Assembly: GCA_002361615.1 (NCBI GenBank)
Contig: DETK01000044.1
Coordinates: 42,614 to 106,613 of the forward strand
Direction of reading: 5' to 3'
DNA length: 64,000 nt
Source: Bacteroidales bacterium UBA3290
GTDB taxonomy: Bacteria; Bacteroidota; Bacteroidia; Bacteroidales; UBA932
The notes below the pieces were generated by a model. That model was given only the letters and a program-made list of their open reading frames with translations, searched no databases and was not told the DNA's origin. Each line of letters begins with the position of its first letter. The stretch's first letter is position 1. This document shows, piece by piece, positions 46,216-53,694 of the stretch. The translations under genes were made by a program, and so were the position numbers.

Positions 46216-46740
46216 CGCAGGCCCCGGCAGACAAGGCGCAAGGCACCGGACGGTTTAATCTCCCAAAATGATCATGATGATAACGGGTGTTTGCAGCATC
46301 CCCAATTGAGGGAACTACAACACGTATGAGAGTATAGTGCGCTTATATATGCGTGATACCAATACCCGATAAGCCCGCCTGCCGATTATCGCGCGATGAT
46401 ACAAAAACACAGCCCGCATCACTACGAATACTATGACCAGGAAGACGACCGCCACGCGGTCGTGCGCGTTGCGCTCGACCAGGCCACTGGCGTAGCGCTG
46501 GCGCAGCCGGCGCGAAGCTCCGTATAAACATAAGTGCCGCGCTGCCGGAAGGCGGTTTCTGTTTGGAGGGCCTTCGGCCCGACAATCAGAAAACGACTGG
46601 AGGTGGTCCTGCCGAAGGCTCCGAGGCCCGATTGCGGGACCGGGACTCCCCTTGGGGATGGGGGTAACAAAAGATGCGCATGTTTGTGGAAGGCCTTCAG
46701 GCATGGAACAAGCTTGCGCACCGAAAGAGATAATACGTGA
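46216..46740. other. Intergenic, no supported gene
   Basis: About 525 bases with overlapping open frames on both strands but no recognisable domain or start signals. Contains GC-rich hairpins (for example GGGCCTTCGGCCC near 46570). Probably remnant DNA of the degraded gene beside it. Confidence 0.45.
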
Positions 46741-47955
46741 TTATCTGTCGACGTCAATGTCGAGATTCAAGTCGACGTAGTTTGGATTAGTCGCCTGATA
46801 AGATTTCCGTTGTTGATACTCTTCGGATGACGATCCGTCAGGATTCTTGTACCAAAAGTAACGTTTGAAGTTTTCTATCGATTCAACATTCCTCTTCACT
46901 TGAAAGGAGTCTAACTTGAAAAAAGGGCAAGTCTTTGCGTCATTTTGCTTGCACTCAATGAACCCACGTGTATCTATCTCCCGGCAACACCCCATCGGCG
47001 CATTGGAGTCGTCATAATAACTCCTCCATCTTCGTCTATCAGGTCCGTATTCTTGACACAGATAACAAAGACGGATATCATAGCCTTTATCAATAGCGAG
47101 GGCGTTGCCATAGTACAGTAAGCCCATAGAAGAATAGACTTCTTCTTTTATGCAGTCAATTTCAAAAATGGCTTTAGGGTGATGATTGTTTCGGAAATTC
47201 TTGCAATTAACTGTCTGTTCGTCCACATAAGATTTGAGTGATCCACCATAAAGTGTGTATCGCATCAGACTGAGGCCGCTTTTTTCAGCAAGATTCCCTT
47301 TACTTGTCTTGAAGTGACTAAATGTGACGGTCTCAGATTCGGTGATGGGATGCTTGGGTAATTCTTCCAATTCTGCCGTCGTTTTCAGTCGTATTTCAAT
47401 AATCATGTATTCTGACTCTGCCTTTTTCTCTGAATTTTTGTGCTTGCTCCAAATCTCGATGAATATGGGTTCGTGCTTACCGGTGTCATCGATGAGGCAC
47501 AAATCAGGAATGAACTCCCCGACTTTCTTCTCGACCAAACAGCGACTATAATGCTTCTTGAGGTCATAAGTCTTAACCTCTTCCCTTACGCAACTCCTTT
47601 CTGAATCATAATGAAAGAAGCAATTGCCATATTCTTCACACTCAAAGCGAACCGTCATCTTGATTTCAAAAGGCTCGTCTCGATTCCATTTCTGCTCAAG
47701 CAGGTCTATGGCAGTCCTATGAATGTACCTGTCCGGATCACAACGTTCGCCTTTCTTATGGGCAAAGCAATGAGCACGATAAAGCCCCAATCGAGGGCGT
47801 AGCGGCTTTTTGCAATAAGGACAAACATAGTTATAGGTTCGACGATTATCCTCGTTCACCTCACTGATGTGCAACAACTCTTTACCCCCAATATCAGCAT
47901 AGGGATACTGGACATCTCCTTCGAATACTTCGTGTATGCCGTCGTAAGAAACCAC
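46741..47955 (-). CDS. CoiA-like nuclease-domain protein
   Basis: 404 residues if started at GTG 47955; the longer frame (to 48075) crosses a TATATTTG box at 47999-47992. A zinc-finger-like N-terminus (YNYVCPYCKKPLRPRLGLYR, then AHCFAHKKGERCDPDRYIHR) and a restriction-like core (VGEFIPDLCLIDD, then PIFIEIWSKHKNSEKK) match competence protein CoiA-like proteins. Later Cys-rich segments (CYLCQEYG, CCREIDTRGFIEC) may bind more zinc. Probably acts on DNA; could be island cargo such as a defence or recombination factor. Confidence 0.65.
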   Translation of the reverse strand: MVSYDGIHEVFEGDVQYPYADIGGKELLHISEVNEDNRRTYNYVCPYCKKPLRPRLGLYRAHCFAHKKGERCDPDRYIHRTAIDLLEQKWNRDEPFEIKMTVRFECEEYGNCFFHYDSERSCVREEVKTYDLKKHYSRCLVEKKVGEFIPDLCLIDDTGKHEPIFIEIWSKHKNSEKKAESEYMIIEIRLKTTAELEELPKHPITESETVTFSHFKTSKGNLAEKSGLSLMRYTLYGGSLKSYVDEQTVNCKNFRNNHHPKAIFEIDCIKEEVYSSMGLLYYGNALAIDKGYDIRLCYLCQEYGPDRRRWRSYYDDSNAPMGCCREIDTRGFIECKQNDAKTCPFFKLDSFQVKRNVESIENFKRYFWYKNPDGSSSEEYQQRKSYQATNPNYVDLNLDIDVDR

Positions 47956-47991
47956 GATCGCTAATAGACGTTGAATTATCTGATTGATTTT

Positions 47992-47999
47992 CAAATATA
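47992..47999 (-). promoter_or_regulatory. -7 box of CoiA-like gene
   Basis: TATATTTG on the minus strand, about 37 bases before the GTG at 47955. It argues against the longer upstream start. Confidence 0.6.
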
Positions 48000-48059
48000 C
48001 AAAAAGTATGGCTCTTTTGAAAAGAATAGGCTGTAATTCATTTTCAATGTTTTTTTTAC

Positions 48060-48067
48060 TATATTTG
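48060..48067 (+). promoter_or_regulatory. -7 box of structured leader RNA
   Basis: TATATTTG on the plus strand; transcription is expected to begin near 48074, about 10 bases before the first stem of the folded RNA. Divergent from the CoiA-like promoter. Confidence 0.65.
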
Positions 48068-48083
48068 TGAAACATAGCCCTAT

Positions 48084-48221
48084 CGCCATCAATCTACCAC
48101 ACTTGAAAAGGGCAAGTCATCAAATAGGTGCAAAGCTTTACACGGCGTGTACAAGCTTCGCATTGATGACGGGTGTGGTAGCCCTGATGGCGTGCAAGGT
48201 TTGTGCACGCTTTTATTTTAT
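48084..48221 (+). ncRNA. Highly structured leader or small RNA with terminator
   Basis: Helices read by eye: CGCCATCA (48084-48091) with TGATGGCG (48185-48192); CTACCACAC (48094-48102) with GTGTGGTAG (48173-48181); TTG/CAA small hairpin (48103-48115); GTCATCAA (48116-48123) with TTGATGAC (48163-48170); then a TGC-AAGCTT/AAGCTT-GCA stem and TACAC-GGC-GTGTA. A terminator follows: GCGTGCA (48190-48196) with TGCACGC (48204-48210) and TTTTATTTTATT. The terminator arm shares 48190-48192 with the outer helix. Lies between a promoter and a lipoprotein operon. Either a riboswitch-like attenuator or a free small RNA; I recognise no known class. Confidence 0.65.
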
Positions 48222-48239
48222 TAACTAATATCTGTCCCC

Positions 48240-48698
48240 ATGAAGAAGATCCTAATCTCACTATTCTGCGTGAGCCTTTTATTTGCAGTGTCATGCAATC
48301 CCATTGAAAACAATGAGGAAAAGGAGCCGGAAAAAGAGTATTATTCCGCAAAGCAAAAAGAGGCTTTAGCCATCCTTCACGGTTCCTTCTCCTATACTTT
48401 TTACGGGATAACAACCAAACTCACATTTAGCCAGCCGTACGCAAAACCGGTTGAAGTTGCGATGGAAGATGGGAGTAAAACGGAAACACATGGTAAATTC
48501 ACGATTCTCTATTATGAAGGCTCTTCCTACGAGAGACTCTATCGAATTCACCAGGATGGGAAAAAGATCTCAATTTATTCCACATATAATTCTGTAATAG
48601 TAAAAACAGAAGTCAAAGACTTTCAATACGTGGATGCTAACACATTCAAATGGAAGGCTACCAACGATATGCAATGGGACACTTATAAACGAGATTAA
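48240..48698 (+). CDS. Lipoprotein, 152 aa
   Basis: Signal peptide with lipobox (LISLFCVSLLFAVSC, Cys about 19), then an acidic spacer NPIENNEEKEPEKEY common in surface-exported Bacteroidetes lipoproteins, and a small beta-rich domain. No family recognised. First gene after the folded RNA; the next gene starts 2 bases after its stop. Confidence 0.7.
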   Translation: MKKILISLFCVSLLFAVSCNPIENNEEKEPEKEYYSAKQKEALAILHGSFSYTFYGITTKLTFSQPYAKPVEVAMEDGSKTETHGKFTILYYEGSSYERLYRIHQDGKKISIYSTYNSVIVKTEVKDFQYVDANTFKWKATNDMQWDTYKRD

Positions 48699-48700
48699 TT

Positions 48701-49285
48701 ATGAAAAGATCCTTACTATTATTACTTCTTACTCTTTGTCCTTATTGGGTCTTCTCTCAATCCAAAGGGTACGAACTCACTGTTGATGCAACTGGTGGAC
48801 TGGGACTGACCAATCTTTCTAAATATAGTGTGGGAATATCAGTCATCAACGGTTATCGAATTAATGATAAGTTCGCTTTAGGGTTGGGCGTTGGATTTAA
48901 GTACGCCGAGACGCTTTACTACTACTCGAACGACAAAACACTCGGCGATTATGAGAGCCGAGATAACAAGTTTCTTGTTCCGGTCTTCGCTCAAGTCAAA
49001 TTCAATTTCACGGAAGGTAAGATCTCGCCTTTTATTATCGGGGATGTTGGCTATACTTTCGATGTAGGCAAAAATCCAAACAAGAATCTGGAAGCGCTTT
49101 TTGTCGAACCGATTGTTGGTGTTGACTTTAAATCCGCAAAAACGACATGGTACTTAGGTCTAGGAGCTAATATACAACAGCATCACTACGAATATTTTCA
49201 TATCTCGGATGTAATTAAATCCAGTGAGAAGACCATTAAAGGGATGGCCCCAACTTTAACCCTTCACTTTGGCGTAGCCTTTTAA
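48701..49285 (+). CDS. Outer membrane beta-barrel protein, 194 aa
   Basis: Signal peptide (MKRSLLLLLLTLCPYWVFSQ) and alternating amphipathic strands of a small eight-stranded barrel (FALGLGVGFKYAETLYYYSN; FLVPVFAQVKFNF; KISPFIIGDVGYTF) ending with LHFGVAF, the C-terminal Phe typical of barrels. OmpX/OMP_b-brl type. Co-transcribed with the lipoprotein. Confidence 0.8.
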   Translation: MKRSLLLLLLTLCPYWVFSQSKGYELTVDATGGLGLTNLSKYSVGISVINGYRINDKFALGLGVGFKYAETLYYYSNDKTLGDYESRDNKFLVPVFAQVKFNFTEGKISPFIIGDVGYTFDVGKNPNKNLEALFVEPIVGVDFKSAKTTWYLGLGANIQQHHYEYFHISDVIKSSEKTIKGMAPTLTLHFGVAF

Positions 49286-49287
49286 TT

Positions 49288-49614
49288 ATGAAGACCACGA
49301 GAATTAATAATCCTGACGGGTCTGTCATGTTTTCATTCGACCCTTCAGAAGAGATTGACGCACTTACCAGAAAAACTGTCTTTGACCAGTATGCTGAAAA
49401 GGTGGTATACTACCAGCGATTTGTTAAACCTTCCATCAGCGAAGAAATGGCCAAGGGAATTCTGGAACTGTGTGCTGCCATGATTTACAACGATAACCCT
49501 TCCGACGAGGAGATGGACGAGTTTGCCGAAAAGGTGGCAGATAAACGGAATTTGGACTTTGATGAATTATGCGATGAATTCTTCGAATTCTCGGATTATG
49601 TTCACGGGAATTAA
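49288..49614 (+). CDS. Unknown acidic protein, 108 aa
   Basis: Soluble, acidic and helical (GILELCAAMIYNDNPSDEEM; LDFDELCDEFFEFSDYVHGN), no signal peptide. Starts 2 bases after the barrel gene. Family unknown; possibly an immunity- or adaptor-like cytosolic partner of the operon (position only). Confidence 0.6.
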   Translation: MKTTRINNPDGSVMFSFDPSEEIDALTRKTVFDQYAEKVVYYQRFVKPSISEEMAKGILELCAAMIYNDNPSDEEMDEFAEKVADKRNLDFDELCDEFFEFSDYVHGN

Positions 49615-49630
49615 CCATCTACGCTTTATC

Positions 49631-49675
49631 GAAAGAAAACATCGGCTTCTCGAATGGAAGTCGATGTTTTCTTTT
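49631..49675. terminator. Bidirectional terminator
   Basis: AAAGAAAACATCG pairs with CGATGTTTTCTTT and inner CTTC with GAAG, followed by T-rich DNA in both directions. Separates the plus-strand operon from the convergent amidase unit. Confidence 0.85.
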
Positions 49676-49716
49676 AACACGATAATCAGATATAGCCGGT
49701 GCAATATCTATAGATA

Positions 49717-50307
49717 CTATCCGTACAGATAATTGAGTATCCCAGCCACATGCAGCCGCACTATGGCCTTCTTTCCATCCGGAGACTCCAGGAACGCCAG
49801 GCTCTCCTTCGAATCTTGAAAGCCATTTTCCGTAAGCGCAGCCGCGCAACGCGTGTACTTCAACAAGTAGAACGATGCCTCCTTGTCAGGATCACCGTCG
49901 GAGTAGTCCGTCCGCAGCTTGTGCCCCGGAAGATACTTCTCCGCAGCACGATACAGTGCCGTAGCAAGATGGTCGCTCTTCGTCTGCCCAGGGCATGTGT
50001 AGCACGACCATCCGGTGGCTTCATGCCACTGGCCATCGGAGCCAGCAGCATCGACATGGACAGAGACAAGCGTGACGTTCTCGCGCCCCAATTTGTCGCA
50101 CCAGCGGTTCACACTCTTGACTCGCTCTTTGAGCGGAATATCCTCGAACTCGGGTACGAGCAACTGGGCATCGTAGCCGCGGTATTCGAGGTACGCGACG
50201 ACTGCGACAGCAATCTCACGGGTGTACTGGTATTCTTTGAAATGACCGTCGGGCGAGCATTTGCCTGGGGTCTCACGGTCGTGGCCGTTATCTATTAAGA
50301 TTTTCAT
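49717..50307 (-). CDS. N-acetylmuramoyl-L-alanine amidase
   Basis: 196 residues, Amidase_3 fold without signal peptide. Zinc ligands visible: His in ILIDNGHDRETPG, Glu in KEYQYTREIAV, His in LVSVHVDAAG and catalytic Glu in ALTENGFQ. Cytosolic amidases like this are common in Bacteroidetes phages and islands (lysin-like). Starts within the last 20 bases of the DUF3987 gene. Confidence 0.85.
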   Translation of the reverse strand: MKILIDNGHDRETPGKCSPDGHFKEYQYTREIAVAVVAYLEYRGYDAQLLVPEFEDIPLKERVKSVNRWCDKLGRENVTLVSVHVDAAGSDGQWHEATGWSCYTCPGQTKSDHLATALYRAAEKYLPGHKLRTDYSDGDPDKEASFYLLKYTRCAAALTENGFQDSKESLAFLESPDGKKAIVRLHVAGILNYLYG

Positions 50308-52099
50308 GGTTGTCTTTGTTTTTTATGGTACTTTGGCGCTCGACGAGCCCCATCTTGCCGCAGAACTTGGCCACATATCCTTCTGCAGTGCGTTCATTGA
50401 TACCCAGGGACTTTGCGGTCGAGAGATAGTCTTGCCGGCCGAAATCCTCTGGCAACAAATCGAATAAGTTCTTCTCGACGGAAGAAGAAAGCCGCTTCCG
50501 CTGCTTTTCGCCGAATAGCTCGCAAAATACTTTGGTGGAATGACTCAGCAGGGCACGAGAAATGGCCATTGCCGTGCGGAAATCAGCATCGTTACAAACC
50601 ACATTCTCATAGAGATTACCCGACTCCATGAGTCTGATCCCCGACAATACCATGGCAATACGATAGGTCATGACCGCAAGTCGACGAACTGTAGCAACGA
50701 TACCGTCACCAAAATCGATGAAGAGGTCAGTTTGGGTTTCAGAGAAGAAGTCGAGGAATTCGCTCTGCTGTCCTTCTGTAAGTGAAAACTCCAATGGCTC
50801 GGGTAACGACTTGAGCGCGTGATAGAACTCCAGGTATTCTTCGCCCAACTTAGAAAAGTAGTCGTTGAGCGAAGGACCAGCAGAGCGCTTGAAAACGTTT
50901 TTGAACTCAAGATTCGACTCCAAGTAGTAAAACGCAAACCTCGAAAACAGACCATTCTCCGGTGTGCGGATGAGAGTCAAAATTTGATTGGGCGTTCCCG
51001 AAAGAACAGCTGACAACTTGGGGACCTCTACTTCAACATGCTCATCTTCGCCCCGTCGGTGATAACTGAATGGCTCGTGCTGAAACGCGCTGCGAAAATT
51101 CTCGGAATAGTCGCCATGTTCTTTTTTGAAAGAACTGGCCAGAACGTCTCCCTCGGTTTCGAATATGAGGCCCGTGCCATCGTTGTCGTGCATGATCTGC
51201 GTGACTGCGGTCGCGCTGGTATTTCCCGGAATCAGTAACATCCGTTGCCTGGGTTTCTCAGGCTTGACAATACCTGTCTTCGACTTGTCCCGCTTGTCGC
51301 GTTCGAATTGAATCATATCGCTATCGTACTGAGCCTTTATGTTCTTAAACTCGGCACGAAGCTCATTGTGGATGGGCTTGACCAGATATCGACAGAGTGC
51401 CATGCGGCCTTTGCCTGCAGACGCACGGGCAGTAAGGTAAAAGCACAGGTTTGGGTAAATGATCATCTCGTCGTAAACTGCAAAGTAGTTGGGCAGCACA
51501 GCAGACAAGCATGCCATAGAACCAAGGATAAGTATGTCCGCTTCTTTAGGGTTATCGGCTTTACAACAAATCCTCTGGAGGAACTCCGGAAGATCAAGGA
51601 AGACCGATTCGGAGAAGGAAGGAGCTGGGAGGCTGACTTCCTCACCCGGGAAAGATTCCGTAGATTCCGCAGATTCCGTAGGTGCGGAATTTACGGAATT
51701 ACGGAATTTGGGCTGTGTCGTAGCGATGTCGATGCCGCAGGATTTCGCCAGATGAAAGAACGAAGACAGCGTGATCCCGACTTTTTTACCGCGAAGACAC
51801 GCATCATACTGACGGTCACATTCGGTAGCGTTGTAGCCTGCGAAGAATTGACTTATCTGGTGATAGTAACTACGTCCAGTTTCACCCAGTCCATCTGCAA
51901 GCGCAAAGCCCAGGTCGAGCCAGTTTTTGTAGCCGTTCGTGATGTCAACTCCCCGCTCAACGATACGAGCAACTACTGTCGCCACATCGTCGGCACGGGA
52001 ACCGGCATCCGGCAGCGGCTTTTTTGGAGCCGCTGCACTGGGGGATGTCGTAGGCGGAGTTTCGACCCACTCCGCAGGGTTGATTGTTTTCTTTTTCAC
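50288..52099 (-). CDS. DUF3987 helicase-like protein with PriCT-like N-terminus
   Basis: 603 residues. N-terminal PriCT_2-like part (ITNGYKNWLDLGFALADGLG; SQFFAGYNATECDRQYDACL), a low-complexity linker, then the DUF3987 ATPase with P-loop-like LTARASAGKGRMALCRYLV and an Asp/Glu-rich motor region. Replication initiator/helicase of Bacteroidetes mobile elements. Downstream of the VirE-N primase-like gene (18 bases). Confidence 0.8.
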   Translation of the reverse strand: MKKKTINPAEWVETPPTTSPSAAAPKKPLPDAGSRADDVATVVARIVERGVDITNGYKNWLDLGFALADGLGETGRSYYHQISQFFAGYNATECDRQYDACLRGKKVGITLSSFFHLAKSCGIDIATTQPKFRNSVNSAPTESAESTESFPGEEVSLPAPSFSESVFLDLPEFLQRICCKADNPKEADILILGSMACLSAVLPNYFAVYDEMIIYPNLCFYLTARASAGKGRMALCRYLVKPIHNELRAEFKNIKAQYDSDMIQFERDKRDKSKTGIVKPEKPRQRMLLIPGNTSATAVTQIMHDNDGTGLIFETEGDVLASSFKKEHGDYSENFRSAFQHEPFSYHRRGEDEHVEVEVPKLSAVLSGTPNQILTLIRTPENGLFSRFAFYYLESNLEFKNVFKRSAGPSLNDYFSKLGEEYLEFYHALKSLPEPLEFSLTEGQQSEFLDFFSETQTDLFIDFGDGIVATVRRLAVMTYRIAMVLSGIRLMESGNLYENVVCNDADFRTAMAISRALLSHSTKVFCELFGEKQRKRLSSSVEKNLFDLLPEDFGRQDYLSTAKSLGINERTAEGYVAKFCGKMGLVERQSTIKNKDNHENLNR

Positions 52100-52117
52100 T
52101 TTTCTCTCTCCAATAGG

Positions 52118-53053
52118 TTAAGAAAACTGGGGATTAAGATAGGCTCGCTCGTCGTGTGCCAGGAAACACGCTCTCGACACATCTTTGCCAGACTGATCAA
52201 TGAGGATACCGTAAGTCTGGTGGATGTAGCCGGAGATGCCCTGAAAATACTGGGCATGCGTGAACCCGTTGAGATCGACTGACACGCGCCACTTGAGTCC
52301 GTTGCCACTGGGACTGCGGAACAGAAGCGCCGTTTCGAGATACTCGTCTTGCAATAGGCGGTCGAAGAGATCATCCACGTTGTCGATCTTGTCGATGTCG
52401 ATGGTCATGATGCCGCTATGCTGGACGAGACACTCATCTTTGCGCGAGGTGAAGGTACCAGAGGCCGTGATGTAGTCGAAGTGCAGCGCATTGTAACGAC
52501 GCGCTTCTTTCGGATCGGAGATTGAGCGTAACTTGGCTGTACGCTCATATGCCTGGTCACCTACAATATACGTGTACACCTCCGCAAGCGTGACTTCCCT
52601 CTCAGGAGTTACATTGCCAATGGGTGCACGGAAGAACGAGCAACGAGGACCTTCGTCGCTAAGCTTGGCCAACTGTGGGGTAAGATGGCTACTGTAGGGA
52701 TTCCATCCCGGCTCCAAATGAAGGTTCAGCTCGCTGTTGAGGTAATCAAGAAGCTCCTGCCCCGACTTGCCGTAGTAGCGCTCTGCGAAATCGAAGCAAT
52801 CGCCGTCGGCGACGAACCCGATCTCGTCATGGTGACGGGCGATGCGATCGGGAAGGCGCTGCTCGGACGGGAGTTTTTCGACCCAGATGTGCAGAGTACG
52901 CGGACCGTCTTCGGTGAGCGGGTTGCGGCAGATACCGCAGTCGTCGCCGGAGATTTTCATCGCCATCTCGTCGGGCCAGCGCTCACGAATGGCGTGGGTG
53001 TAGAGTCGGATGCCGTAGTTTGTACGACGGAGAATGGAAGGTTTGTCGATCAT
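52118..53053 (-). CDS. VirE-N/BT4734-like primase-related protein
   Basis: 311 residues. Contains the primase-like acidic motif GIMTIDIDKIDNVDD and the basic motif LLFRSPSGNGLKWRVSVDL of BT4734-type domains. N-terminal about 110 residues are a separate domain with a possible zinc site (GDDCGICRNP). Likely makes primers for element replication with the DUF3987 protein. Overlaps the small upstream gene by ATGA. Confidence 0.82.
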   Translation of the reverse strand: MIDKPSILRRTNYGIRLYTHAIRERWPDEMAMKISGDDCGICRNPLTEDGPRTLHIWVEKLPSEQRLPDRIARHHDEIGFVADGDCFDFAERYYGKSGQELLDYLNSELNLHLEPGWNPYSSHLTPQLAKLSDEGPRCSFFRAPIGNVTPEREVTLAEVYTYIVGDQAYERTAKLRSISDPKEARRYNALHFDYITASGTFTSRKDECLVQHSGIMTIDIDKIDNVDDLFDRLLQDEYLETALLFRSPSGNGLKWRVSVDLNGFTHAQYFQGISGYIHQTYGILIDQSGKDVSRACFLAHDERAYLNPQFS

Positions 53054-53181
53054 CTCTGGTCCTCCTCCTGGTTCTGTTCATCTTCCGTGGCAGTTTCTTC
53101 GGCGGTATCGTCGGGAGACGGGATGTGCGCGTCCGGAAAGATTTCTTTCAGGACTTCGCTGATGTGACGAGGGCGGCTCAT
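53050..53181 (-). CDS. Small protein, 43 aa
   Basis: ATG 53181 gives MSRPRHISEVLKEIFPDAHI then PSPDDTAEETATEDEQNQEE to a stop at 53050. Both ends overlap neighbouring genes by ATGA, which strongly suggests a translated, coupled gene despite its size. Helix plus acidic tail. Family unknown; possibly an adaptor for the primase. Confidence 0.65.
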   Translation of the reverse strand: MSRPRHISEVLKEIFPDAHIPSPDDTAEETATEDEQNQEEDQR

Positions 53182-53486
53182 TTTTTACCTCCTTCCGCAT
53201 GCGCGGCGAAGAGTTCGAGCGCCAGGTCACGGTCGACGACAATCTTGCGGCCATTCTGCCTAACGGCTGACTTCAAGAATCCGTCTTCGTAGGCCTGCGC
53301 GGTCTTGTGGGAGCATCCGAAAAGTTCTTGGATACCACGAAGGCCGTAGACAAGGTTAGCGGATGTAGCAGTCTTCTCCTCTTTATGAAGGCTGCTTGCT
53401 GCCGTTGAAATGAATTCCTCAACCAAATGCTTGAGGTCTCCCACGGTCAACGAGCCGAGCGGAGTGTTTTCGTAAAAAACAGGCAT
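53178..53486 (-). CDS. DUF3853-like DNA-binding protein
   Basis: 102 residues. C-terminal half is an excisionase-like helix-turn-helix: LRGIQELFGCSHKTAQAYED, then AVRQNGRKIVVDRDLALELF. Typical first gene of the Bacteroidetes element replication module (this protein, small protein, VirE-N, DUF3987). May bind the adjacent GTAAGTA repeats at 53618-53680 (inference). Confidence 0.78.
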   Translation of the reverse strand: MPVFYENTPLGSLTVGDLKHLVEEFISTAASSLHKEEKTATSANLVYGLRGIQELFGCSHKTAQAYEDGFLKSAVRQNGRKIVVDRDLALELFAAHAEGGKK

Positions 53487-53583
53487 GAGCTTTTACTGTT
53501 TTTAAGGGTTAGTAAAAGCACGGTGCACCATGCGTTGCGTTTTAAAACGTTCGCAATTTGGAAAGAAAAAAATAAAAAAAATA

Positions 53584-53615
53584 CCTCCCGTAAGCACTAA
53601 TTGCATAACGGGAGG
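53584..53615. terminator. Hairpin CCTCCCGT/ACGGGAGG
   Basis: Perfect 8-bp stem with a 16-base loop in the otherwise gene-free stretch 53487-53694. No clear T-run; may be a terminator or an origin-associated hairpin. Confidence 0.5.
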
Positions 53616-53617
53616 CA

Positions 53618-53680
53618 AGTAAGTAACTATGTAATTATCAGGTAAGTAAGTCGGTAAGTATTCGAGTAAGTATGTAAGCG
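53618..53680. repeat. GTAAGTA iteron-like array
   Basis: GTAAGTA or close forms (AAGTAAGTA, GTAAGTAAG, GGTAAGTA, AGTAAGTA, TATGTAAG) occur about five to six times within 63 bases between the 820-residue gene and the DNA-binding gene. Looks like an iteron or Xis-binding region. Confidence 0.6.
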
Positions 53681-53694
53681 TTCCGGAGGCAAAA

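Noticed and set aside
46315..46704. 129-codon minus frame with a hydrophobic stretch
   Set aside because: Lies in remnant DNA with competing frames on both strands and no recognisable family or promoter; left unassigned.
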